A stretch of 64,000 bases of DNA from Mesorhizobium sp. B2-7-1 (GTDB taxonomy: Bacteria; Pseudomonadota; Alphaproteobacteria; Rhizobiales; Rhizobiaceae): contig NZ_VFUA01000017.1 in assembly GCF_006440735.1 (NCBI RefSeq), positions 1-64,000 of the forward strand. Direction: 5' to 3'. Under the pieces are notes generated by a model, which did no database searches, was not told where the DNA came from, and worked only from the letters and a program-made list of their open reading frames with translations. This document shows positions 16,159 to 23,964 of this stretch, piece after piece (within the stretch, counting starts at the first letter, position 1; each line of letters starts with the position of its first letter). Position numbers and translations under genes: made by a program.

Positions 16159-17193
16159 ATGAAAAGACATCTGACCGCGGCCACGCTACTTGCCGGCGCC
16201 GCCTTGCTTGCCTCGGTGGGCGTCTCGGCCGCCGCCGGCAAGTACACGATCGGCATTTCCAACACCGTGCAGGGCAATGGCTGGCGCGAGGAAATGATCT
16301 GCGCGATGAAGGCGCAGGCGCTCGCTTCCGGCGAAGTGGCGAAGCTCAACATCGCCCACCGCAACACCGACGCCGCCGGCCAGCTCGAGGACATCCGCAA
16401 CCTGATCAGCGCCAAGGTCGACGCCATCGTCGTCAACCCGGCCGATCCGGCCGGCATCAAGGCCGGGCTCGAGGAAGCCACCAAGGCAGGCATCGTCGTC
16501 GTCGCCGTCGACCAGGCGGTGACCGAGCCGTCCGCCTACATCATCTCCAACAACCAGGAACAGTACGCCTATCTCGGCGCCAAGTGGCTGTTCCAGCAGA
16601 TGGGCGGCAAGGGCGAGGTGTTCTATATGCGCGGCGCCGCCGGTGCTTCGGCCGATAGCGATCGCGACAAAGGCTTCAAGAAGGCGCTGGCCGAGTTCCC
16701 CGGCGTGAAGGTCGCGCAGGAAGTCTTCACCGGCTGGCAGCAGGATCAGGCCAAGCAGCAGATCCTGTCCTTCCTCGCCACCGGCACCCCGATCAACGGC
16801 ATCTGGACCTCGGGCATCGACAACGTCATCGTCGACGCGCTGGTCGAGCAGCAGGCGCCGATGGTGCCGGTTGTTGGCGCCGACAATGCCGGCTTCGTCG
16901 GCCAGTTGAGCTCGGTCAAGGGCCTGGTGGGCGCAGCCGTCACCAATCCCGGCTCGATCGGCGGCGCCGGCGTGACGCTGGCGCTGCAGATCCTCGACGG
17001 CAAGAAACCGGCGCAGCAGACCGTGCTGGTCAATCCCGAGCTCTGGGAGAACGCCACCGACGCAGGCAAGGCCAAGCTGAAGAGCGTCGTCGACCCGTCG
17101 CTCAGCCCCGAATGGCCGGTCTCGATCTCGATCCCGGACTGGACGACCTACACCAAGGACCAGATCATCGCCTGCAAGGGCCCGGGCGAATAA
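16159..17193 (+). CDS. CUT2 ABC transporter sugar-binding protein (RbsB type)
   Basis: The 344-residue periplasmic binding protein (family 2, peripla_BP_4) has a signal peptide (about residues 1-26, cleavage near VSAAAG) and a mature start KYTIGISNTVQGNGW typical of ribose-, galactose- and inositol-type proteins. The start ATG at 16159 is seven bases after GGAGGAG; an ATG at 16141 overlaps that site and is unlikely. It leads the transporter operon with the ATPase and two permeases. A long inverted repeat follows its stop, a common place for elements that keep the binding-protein message more abundant. The substrate is probably the sugar or polyol handled by the enzymes upstream. Confidence 0.9.
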   Translation: MKRHLTAATLLAGAALLASVGVSAAAGKYTIGISNTVQGNGWREEMICAMKAQALASGEVAKLNIAHRNTDAAGQLEDIRNLISAKVDAIVVNPADPAGIKAGLEEATKAGIVVVAVDQAVTEPSAYIISNNQEQYAYLGAKWLFQQMGGKGEVFYMRGAAGASADSDRDKGFKKALAEFPGVKVAQEVFTGWQQDQAKQQILSFLATGTPINGIWTSGIDNVIVDALVEQQAPMVPVVGADNAGFVGQLSSVKGLVGAAVTNPGSIGGAGVTLALQILDGKKPAQQTVLVNPELWENATDAGKAKLKSVVDPSLSPEWPVSISIPDWTTYTKDQIIACKGPGE

Positions 17194-17212
17194 GCGCCTG
17201 GACATGCCTCTG

Positions 17213-17356
17213 CCTTCTCCCCTTGTGGGAGAAGGTGGATCGGCGCATAGCGCCGAGACGGATGAGGGGTGTTCCAGCGGAGTGAGACGCTGGCGTTCCC
17301 TGGAACACCCCTCATCCGTCGCCTTCGGCGACACCTTCTCCCACAAGGGGAGAAGG
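17213..17356. repeat. Composite palindromic intergenic repeat (REP/BIME-like)
   Basis: Two nested inverted repeats fill most of the binding protein-ATPase gap. The outer arms at 17213-17237 and 17332-17356 are exact complements, each itself a CTTCTCC..GGAGAAG hairpin. The inner 20-base arms at 17258-17277 and 17300-17319 are also exact complements. The CTCATCCG and CCTTCTCCC words recur in the element at 55439-55567, so this is a dispersed family. It can form a strong cruciform or RNA hairpin. Confidence 0.85.
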
Positions 17357-17412
17357 TGGAGCTCGCCTGCTTCAGCCGCCTGCACTAGTTTCTGGAACGA
17401 GAACCACACGAT

Positions 17413-18972
17413 TTGACAACAGACCCGTCGCCGCAAAGCCCTCTCCTCGACGCCATCGGCGTGGCGAAGAATTACGGCGCGGTTGCCGCGCTGCGCAACG
17501 CCTCGCTGTCCGTGCTGCCGGGCGAGGTGCACGCGCTGATGGGCGCCAACGGCGCCGGCAAGTCGACCCTGGTGAAGATCCTGACCGGCGCGATCAAGGC
17601 GGACGCCGGGCGCATCCTGATCCACGGCCAGCAGCTCGATGTCCGCTCGCCCGCCGCCGCCCGCCGCGCCGGCCTGGTGCCGGTCTACCAGGAACCGGCG
17701 CTGATCCCCGACCTCGACGTGCTCTCCAATCTCAGGCTCACCGGCACGCCGGTCGAGCCTTTCCGCGCCTGGGTGCGCGAGCTCGGCATTCCCGATCTCG
17801 ACATCCGCGAGACCGCCCGCCATATCCCCTTGGCCATCCTGCGCGTGCTCGATCTGGCGCGCGCTTTGGCGGTCGAGCCCGACGTGCTTCTGCTCGACGA
17901 GATGACCGCGGCATTGCCGGCGAACCTCGCCGAGAAAGTGCTGGAAGTCGTGCGCCGCCAGGGTGACGCCGGCCGCTCCGTCATCTTCATCTCGCACCGT
18001 TTCGTCGAGATCTCGGCGCTCTGCGACCGCGCCACCGTGCTGCGCGACGGCTCCACGGTCGGCGTCGTCGACATCGAGCCGGGCATCGAGGAAAGAATAG
18101 TCGAGATGATGCTCGGCACCCGTATCGAGAAGACCCGCGTCACCGCGCGCGCGGCAAATGATGTGGCGGTCGCCGGCGGAGGCCGGCCCCGACTGTCGGT
18201 GCGCAACCTGCAGCTTGGCACCAAGCTCAACGACGTCTCCTTCGATCTCGCCAATGGCGAGGTCGCCGGCGTCTTTGCGCTCGAGGGTCAAGGCCAGGAC
18301 GAGCTCTTCGCAGCACTTGCCGGCTCGATCCGCCCGACCGGCGGCACCATCGACGTCGACGGCGCGCCGGCAAAATTCTCGCATCCGAGCGACGCCATCC
18401 AGGCCGGCATCGCCTATGTGCCGGGCGACCGCGCCGAGGCTTTGGCCATGCAGCGCTCGGTGCGCGAGAACATCGCGCTGCCCTTCAGCGCCGCGTTGCG
18501 CAAATGGGGGCCGATCCGCATGCGCCGCGAGCAGGTGGTGGTTTCCAGCGCCATCGCCAGGCTGCAGATCGACACCCGCGCCCAGGGCGAGGTGCAGCGC
18601 CTCTCCGGTGGCAACCAGCAGAAGGTGACCATCGCCCGCTGGATCGCGGCCAACGCCCGCACCATCCTTTGCTTCGATCCGACGCGCGGCATCGATGTCG
18701 GCACCAAGCAGGAAATCTACAAGCTGCTGCGCGAGCTGGCCGGCCAGGGCAAGTCGGTGCTGTTCTACACATCCGAGATGGAAGAGGTGCAGCGTGTCTG
18801 CGACCGCGTCATCGTCATCTTCGGCGGCCGCGTCGTCGACACCTTCCCGGTCGAAGAGGCCGACGAAGCGGCATTGATGCGCGCCGCCTACGGCCTGCCG
18901 CGCGGCGCCAAGGCGGATGTCGGCATCCTTGCCGAGGTCAAACCCGGTTCCAGCGCAGAGGCCGCGCCATGA
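17413..18972 (+). CDS. CUT2 ABC transporter ATP-binding protein, two fused ATPase domains
   Basis: This protein of about 519 residues has two ABC domains, as in RbsA/MglA. Domain 1 has Walker A GANGAGKST (about 43-51), a Q-loop (VYQEP) and Walker B LLLDE, but its signature region reads HIPLAILRVLDLARAL, with no LSGGQ. Domain 2 has a degenerate Walker A (EGQGQDEL) but a clear LSGGNQQKVTIARW signature. One normal site from Walker A of domain 1 with the signature of domain 2 could therefore form. The listed start is a TTG with a weak ribosome binding site and is uncertain. It overlaps the next permease (ATGA). Confidence 0.88.
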   Translation: MTTDPSPQSPLLDAIGVAKNYGAVAALRNASLSVLPGEVHALMGANGAGKSTLVKILTGAIKADAGRILIHGQQLDVRSPAAARRAGLVPVYQEPALIPDLDVLSNLRLTGTPVEPFRAWVRELGIPDLDIRETARHIPLAILRVLDLARALAVEPDVLLLDEMTAALPANLAEKVLEVVRRQGDAGRSVIFISHRFVEISALCDRATVLRDGSTVGVVDIEPGIEERIVEMMLGTRIEKTRVTARAANDVAVAGGGRPRLSVRNLQLGTKLNDVSFDLANGEVAGVFALEGQGQDELFAALAGSIRPTGGTIDVDGAPAKFSHPSDAIQAGIAYVPGDRAEALAMQRSVRENIALPFSAALRKWGPIRMRREQVVVSSAIARLQIDTRAQGEVQRLSGGNQQKVTIARWIAANARTILCFDPTRGIDVGTKQEIYKLLRELAGQGKSVLFYTSEMEEVQRVCDRVIVIFGGRVVDTFPVEEADEAALMRAAYGLPRGAKADVGILAEVKPGSSAEAAP

Positions 18973-19955
18973 GCCGCTTCTTGCGCAACCAGGGCTGGGT
19001 CGCGGGTCTCTTCGCCCTGCTGATCTTCCTCTTCGTCGTCACCAAGCTGATCCAGCCGGCCTATGGCAGCGGCGACTTCGGCTCGCTCGCGCGGGCGGTG
19101 CTGCCCTACGCTTTCGCCGTCGCCGCCCAGACCGTCGTCGTCATCGCCGGCGGCATCGACCTTTCGGTCGCCGCCATGATGGCGCTGACCAGCGTGACCG
19201 CGGCCTCGATGATGAACGGCGCCAGCGAGGAATATGCGCTGTTCGTCGTGCCCTTCGTGCTCGCCATGGGGTTCGTGCTCGGCGCCCTGAACGGCGTCCT
19301 CATCGTCGTCACCCGTGTGCCGGACATCGTCGTCACGCTTGCGACGCTGTTCGTGCTGCAGGGCGCGGCACTGCTCGTGCTTGGCGCGCCCGGCGGCGCA
19401 GCCGCCGAATGGCTGAAAGCAAGCGTCATCGGCACCATGCCGCTCCCCGGCCTGCCGGATTGGGCCGACGCCTGGGTGCCGAAGGCGCTGGTGTTGCTCG
19501 TCGTTTGCCTCTGCATCATCTGGATTCCGCTCAGGCGCTCACGCCTCGGCCTTTCCATCTATGCCATCGGCAGCAATGAGCTCGCCGCCTTCCGCAGCGG
19601 CGTGCCGGTGGCGCGCACCAGGATCATCGCCTATGCGCTGTCCGGCCTGTTCGCCGCGATGGGCGGGCTGTCGCTGACCATCAGCACCGGCATCGGCGCG
19701 CCGATCCCCGGGCCTTATCTGCTCGCCAGCGTCGCGGCGGTGGTGCTGGGCGGCGTCGCGCTCGGCGGCGGCAAGGGCGGCCTGCTCGGGCCGATCATCG
19801 CCGTCTTCGTGCTGCGGCTGGTGCGCACCGACCTGACGCTTCTGGCCATCGATCCGAACGTCACCGCGATCATCGAAGGCTTGATCATGGTCGCGGTGGT
19901 GATGTTCGGCGCCTTCATCACCATGCGCAGCCGCCCGGCGGGAGCAACGTCATGA
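18969..19955 (+). CDS. CUT2 ABC transporter permease (RbsC type), first of two
   Basis: The 328-residue membrane protein has about 8-10 hydrophobic segments and the RbsC-family motif VIAGGIDLSVAAMMAL (about residues 57-72), with a later VVLGGVALGGGKGGLLG loop. The ATG at 18969 overlaps the ATPase stop, and its own stop overlaps the next permease. Having two different RbsC-like permeases suggests a heterodimeric channel rather than the usual homodimer. It would pass the sugar delivered by the 16159 binding protein. Confidence 0.9.
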   Translation: MSRFLRNQGWVAGLFALLIFLFVVTKLIQPAYGSGDFGSLARAVLPYAFAVAAQTVVVIAGGIDLSVAAMMALTSVTAASMMNGASEEYALFVVPFVLAMGFVLGALNGVLIVVTRVPDIVVTLATLFVLQGAALLVLGAPGGAAAEWLKASVIGTMPLPGLPDWADAWVPKALVLLVVCLCIIWIPLRRSRLGLSIYAIGSNELAAFRSGVPVARTRIIAYALSGLFAAMGGLSLTISTGIGAPIPGPYLLASVAAVVLGGVALGGGKGGLLGPIIAVFVLRLVRTDLTLLAIDPNVTAIIEGLIMVAVVMFGAFITMRSRPAGATS

Positions 19956-20938
19956 CCGACATCGCGACCATGCCGCAGCCCGTCTCGTTCGGCCGCCGCA
20001 TCAAGCGCTTCATGGCGGACCGGCCGCTCATCCCGTTGATCATCCTGCTGATCATTCTTGTGGTGATCCTGCAGATCCTGCGCCCCGGCATCGTCAACGA
20101 GCGCTGGCTCGCCAACACGGCGAAATTCGCCATTCCGCTGGCGATCCTCGCCGGCTGCCAGACCATGACCATGCTGACCGGCGGCATCGACCTTTCCGTC
20201 GGCACCGTGGCGACGATGAGCGCCTTCATCATGGCGACGCAGATCGTCAACCAGGATCCGGCGGTGGCTTTCCTGCTGGCCATGCTGCCCGCCGTGCTGA
20301 TCGGCCTCGTCAACGGCATCGGCGTCGGCGTGTTCCGGGTGCATCCGCTGATCATGACACTCGGCACCAGCCTGATCGGCACCGGCTTCCTGCAGGTCTA
20401 TCAGCGCACCGTGATCGCGTCCGGCGCGAAAATCCCGGATTTCCTCAACTGGCTGGGTACCGGCGTCACCTATGGCTTTCCTAACGCGCTTCTCCTGTTC
20501 GTGCCGGTGGCGGTGCTCATCGTCTTCATGCTGAACCGCACCGGCTTCGGCCGCCTGCTCTATGCCGTCGGCGACAATGAACGCGCGGCGCGGCTGTCAG
20601 GCGTCCGCTACTGGCAGGTGATCGTTGCGCTGTACGTGCTCTCCAGCCTGCTCGCCGGCATCACCGGCCTGCTCTATATCGGCCTGATCAAGGCGCCTTC
20701 GCTGTCGCTCGCCGAACCGCTGGTGCTGCCTTCGGTGGCCGCCGCCGTCATTGGCGGCACGTCGATCTTCGGCGGTCGCGGCGGCTACACGGGCACCATC
20801 ATCGGCGCGCTGATTCTGACCGTGCTGACGACGCTGCTCACCATCCTGCAGATGCCCGAAGGCGGCCGCCGCATCCTGTTCGGCTTCATCGTGCTGTTCG
20901 TGACGGCGGCCTATCTGCGGATCGTCGAGGACCGGTAG
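19952..20938 (+). CDS. CUT2 ABC transporter permease (RbsC type), second of two
   Basis: This 328-residue inner-membrane permease carries LTGGIDLSVGTVATMSAF (about residues 74-91) and the loop AAVIGGTSIFGGRGGYTG (about 267-284), both typical of RbsC. It overlaps the previous permease by four bases. Only 14 bases separate its stop from that of the convergent nitrate reductase gene, and no hairpin is evident there. It likely forms a heterodimeric channel with the 18969 product. Confidence 0.9.
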   Translation: MTDIATMPQPVSFGRRIKRFMADRPLIPLIILLIILVVILQILRPGIVNERWLANTAKFAIPLAILAGCQTMTMLTGGIDLSVGTVATMSAFIMATQIVNQDPAVAFLLAMLPAVLIGLVNGIGVGVFRVHPLIMTLGTSLIGTGFLQVYQRTVIASGAKIPDFLNWLGTGVTYGFPNALLLFVPVAVLIVFMLNRTGFGRLLYAVGDNERAARLSGVRYWQVIVALYVLSSLLAGITGLLYIGLIKAPSLSLAEPLVLPSVAAAVIGGTSIFGGRGGYTGTIIGALILTVLTTLLTILQMPEGGRRILFGFIVLFVTAAYLRIVEDR

Positions 20939-20952
20939 AGCCTGAGCACCGC

Positions 20953-23622
20953 TCACTCCGCCGCCTGCACCTGGCGAGCATCGATGATCGCCCTGATCTC
21001 CGAGCGGCATGAGCCGCAATTGGTGCCTGCGCGCAGCGTCGAGCCGATCGCTTCCAGGCTGTCGCATCCGGCGGCGACCGCCGAAGCGAGCTGGTTGGCG
21101 CCGACATGGAAGCATGCGCACACGACCCGTCCGATGGCCGGCATGGGCACCGGCGAGCGTCCCGACAAAAGCGCATGGCGATCGGTCGCCGACAGCCGCT
21201 GGCGCGTGGCGAGCAGCGACACCAGCCATTCCCGCGCCGGCAGTTGATCCGGAGCAGCGACCAGCAGGGCCTCGGCCATGGCGCCGGCATCGTCAATGGC
21301 CGCCGCGCGATAGGCGAGCCCGCGCCGGTCGGTGTATTCGAGGAGTTGATCCCGCCGCTGGACGCCGAGCAGCTTGCGCGCCAGGAGAATGCCCTGGTCC
21401 GGCGGTTCGGTTCCTGTCAGTTCGTAGACCCAGCCGCCCTCGACCGCACACCGGCTCCAGTGGACGAAACCCGTCGGCCTGAGATCGCGGCGCGTGATGA
21501 GCACGCCGGCCCAGCCGGTCTCTTCCTGCACGATCCTCGCCGGAACATGCTTGAGCTCTGGCTGGCCGGAATGCGGGTCGGTGACCGGCGACGACAGCAG
21601 GCCGGCGGAGGCCTTGGCCGCGAACTGCCCGCTCCAATGCATGGGCATGAAGGCCTGGCCGCGCCGCTGTGCCTCCGTCACGCGCACCCGTGCCCGGACG
21701 AAGCCGAAGCGCGTCGAAAGATGGGCGAGATCACCATCCTTGAGATTGTGCGCGGCTGCATCGACCGGATGGAGATCGACCGCCGGTTCCGGCGCGTTCG
21801 CCATCAAACGCGGCACGTTGCCGGTGCGCGTCATGGTGTGCCACTGGTCGCGCAGCCGGCCCGTATTCAGGGCCAGCGGATAGTCGGCATCGACGGTGAA
21901 GGCCGTCGCCTCCTGCCGCACCGGCACGAAACGCGCGCGGCCGTCCGACGTCGGGAAACGGTCATCGCCGAACAATCTTGTGAGCTGCTCGTGCCGATCG
22001 AGCGCGGGCCAGTGGCGCGGCGCCAGGGTGGCGTATTCCGCATCGCCGAGGTCCGCCAGGCCGCCAAGGTCGAACAGGCGCTCGCCATTGTTCTCGAAGG
22101 CGGAGAGTGCGGCATGCTCGCGGAAAATCTCGGCCGGCGTCTGGTAGACGAAGGCGTTGCCGAAACCCATGCGCACGGCGACGTCGCGGATGATGCGCCA
22201 ATCGGCTCTCGCTTCGCCCGGCGATGGCAGGAACGGTCGCTGGCGCGAGAGGCGCCGCTCCGAATTGGTGACCGTGCCGTCCTTCTCGCCCCAGGCGGCG
22301 GCCGGCAGCAGCACGTCGGCATAGCGCGTGGTGTCGGTGCGAGTGACATCCGAGACGACGACGAAATCGCATTTCGACAACGCGGCGCGCACGCGCGAAG
22401 CATCCGGCATCGAGACGGCTGGATTGGTGCCCATCACCCACAGCGCCTTGATGCGGCCGTCGGCGACCGCCTGGAACATGTCCACGGCCTTCAGGCCGCC
22501 GCGCCGCGCGATGTCGGGCGCATTCCAGAAGCGGGAGACGCGGTCGATGTTGGCCTCATCCGCGAAGTCCATGTGGGCGGCCAGCTGGTTGGCGAGACCG
22601 CCCACCTCGCGCCCGCCCATGGCGTTCGGCTGCCCGGTGACCGAGAACGGCCCCATGCCGGGCTTGCCGATGCGGCCGGTGACGAGATGGCAGTTGATGA
22701 TGGCGTTGACCTTGTCGGTGCCATGCGCCGACTGGTTGACGCCCTGGCTGTAGACGGTGACGGTCCCCTCGGTCTCGGCAAAGAGATCGTAGAAGGCCTT
22801 CACATCGGCGGCCACCAATCCGCAGCCTTTCGCGACGCGCGCGACCGACGGCGCATCGGCGCTGGCCAACGCGGCTGCGGCGTCGAAGCCCGAGGTACTT
22901 CCGCGAATGAAATCAGCATCGACCTTTCCGACCTGCACCAGATGCGCGAGCAGCCCGTTGAACAACAGCACATCCGTGCCCGGATCGAGCGCCAGATGCA
23001 GGTCGCATTCGTCGGCCGTGGCGGTGCGGCGCGGATCGATGACGACGATTTTCGTCCCACGCTCCCTGCGCGCCGCAAGCATGCGCTGGTAGAGCACGGG
23101 ATGGCACCATGCGGTGTTGGAGCCGGTGAGAACGATGAGATCGGCGTGCTCGAAATCCTCGTAGACGCCGGGAACGATGTCCTCGCCGAAGGCGCGGCGA
23201 TGGCCGGCGACGGACGAGGCCATGCAGAGCCGCGAATTGGTGTCGATGTTGGCCGAGCCGAAAAAACCCTTCATCAGCTTGTTGGCGACGTAATAGTCTT
23301 CGGTGAGCAATTGACCGGAGACGTAGAAGGCAACCGAGTCCGGCCCATGCTCGGCAATCGTCCGCGAGAATTTCTCAGCGACGAGATCGAGCGCGTCGTC
23401 CCAGCTCGCCGGCTTGCCGAGAATTTCCGGCCGCAACAAACGGCCTTCGAGGCCGAGCGTTTCGTCAAGCGCGGCACCCTTCGAGCACAGCCGCCCGAAA
23501 TTGGCCGGATGATCGGTGTCACCGCGGACGGTTGTCGTGCCGTCCGCGGCGACCTCGGCCAGCACGCCGCAGCCCACCCCGCAATAGGGGCAGGTGGTCC
23601 TCACCTCGCGTGCTTCCTCCAT
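20953..23622 (-). CDS. nasA: Assimilatory nitrate reductase, catalytic subunit
   Basis: The 889-residue molybdoenzyme reduces nitrate to nitrite in the cytosol. The N-terminal [4Fe-4S] motif has Cys11, Cys14, Cys18 and Cys46; the Mo-ligand type Cys is Cys133 in SRLCMASS; molybdopterin domains follow. The C-terminal ~55 residues form an extra BFD-like [2Fe-2S] domain (CAC early, then NCGSC), common in bacterial assimilatory enzymes. The ATG at 23622 lies three bases after the nirD stop. It is the last gene of the nas operon transcribed from about 28092, under NasS/NasT and probable nitrogen control. Confidence 0.95.
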   Translation of the reverse strand: MEEAREVRTTCPYCGVGCGVLAEVAADGTTTVRGDTDHPANFGRLCSKGAALDETLGLEGRLLRPEILGKPASWDDALDLVAEKFSRTIAEHGPDSVAFYVSGQLLTEDYYVANKLMKGFFGSANIDTNSRLCMASSVAGHRRAFGEDIVPGVYEDFEHADLIVLTGSNTAWCHPVLYQRMLAARRERGTKIVVIDPRRTATADECDLHLALDPGTDVLLFNGLLAHLVQVGKVDADFIRGSTSGFDAAAALASADAPSVARVAKGCGLVAADVKAFYDLFAETEGTVTVYSQGVNQSAHGTDKVNAIINCHLVTGRIGKPGMGPFSVTGQPNAMGGREVGGLANQLAAHMDFADEANIDRVSRFWNAPDIARRGGLKAVDMFQAVADGRIKALWVMGTNPAVSMPDASRVRAALSKCDFVVVSDVTRTDTTRYADVLLPAAAWGEKDGTVTNSERRLSRQRPFLPSPGEARADWRIIRDVAVRMGFGNAFVYQTPAEIFREHAALSAFENNGERLFDLGGLADLGDAEYATLAPRHWPALDRHEQLTRLFGDDRFPTSDGRARFVPVRQEATAFTVDADYPLALNTGRLRDQWHTMTRTGNVPRLMANAPEPAVDLHPVDAAAHNLKDGDLAHLSTRFGFVRARVRVTEAQRRGQAFMPMHWSGQFAAKASAGLLSSPVTDPHSGQPELKHVPARIVQEETGWAGVLITRRDLRPTGFVHWSRCAVEGGWVYELTGTEPPDQGILLARKLLGVQRRDQLLEYTDRRGLAYRAAAIDDAGAMAEALLVAAPDQLPAREWLVSLLATRQRLSATDRHALLSGRSPVPMPAIGRVVCACFHVGANQLASAVAAGCDSLEAIGSTLRAGTNCGSCRSEIRAIIDARQVQAAE

Positions 23623-23625
23623 GCC

Positions 23626-23964
23626 TCAGGCCGCTTTCGAGGCCAGCGCCTCGAGCGCGATGAAGAGCCGTTCGCCCTCGACCTTGACGGGAAGCGTCCT
23701 CACCGAGCCTTCGTCCGCGCCGAGCGCCTTGCCCGTCTCCAGCGAGATCACCCAATTGTGCAGCGGACAGGTCACCGCAGCGCCATGGACGATGCCCTGG
23801 CTGAGCGGTCCGCCTTTGTGCGGGCAGTGGTCATCGATGGCAAAGACCTGGTCGTCGGCGGTGCGGAAGACAGCGATCTTGCCTTGCGGGGTGGCCACGC
23901 AACGCGCGCCGCGGGGTGGGATGTCGGCGATGGAGCCGATGGCGATCCAGTTCATGTTGGTCAT
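23626..23964 (-). CDS. nirD: Nitrite reductase small subunit
   Basis: This 112-residue Rieske-fold protein partners the NirB large subunit in reducing nitrite to ammonium. Unlike many NirD proteins that have lost the cluster ligands, it keeps a complete Rieske pattern: Cys47 and His49 in CPHKGG and Cys66 and His69 in CPLHNW. It may therefore hold a [2Fe-2S] cluster. The ATG at 23964 overlaps the nirB stop (ATGA), giving coupled translation. It lies between nirB and nasA in the nitrate assimilation operon. Confidence 0.93.
   Translation of the reverse strand: MTNMNWIAIGSIADIPPRGARCVATPQGKIAVFRTADDQVFAIDDHCPHKGGPLSQGIVHGAAVTCPLHNWVISLETGKALGADEGSVRTLPVKVEGERLFIALEALASKAA

Noticed and set aside
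17302..17325. GGAAC as an EcfG promoter before the CUT2 ATPase gene
   Set aside because: No CGTT follows at 16-17 bases and the word is part of the palindromic repeat.
17213..17356. CRISPR-like or tRNA-like structure
   Set aside because: It is a pair of inverted repeats, not regular direct repeats with unique spacers, and has no tRNA features.
16186..18384. A 732-codon minus-strand frame across the CUT2 binding protein and ATPase
   Set aside because: It runs through a known repeat and opposite clear ABC genes.
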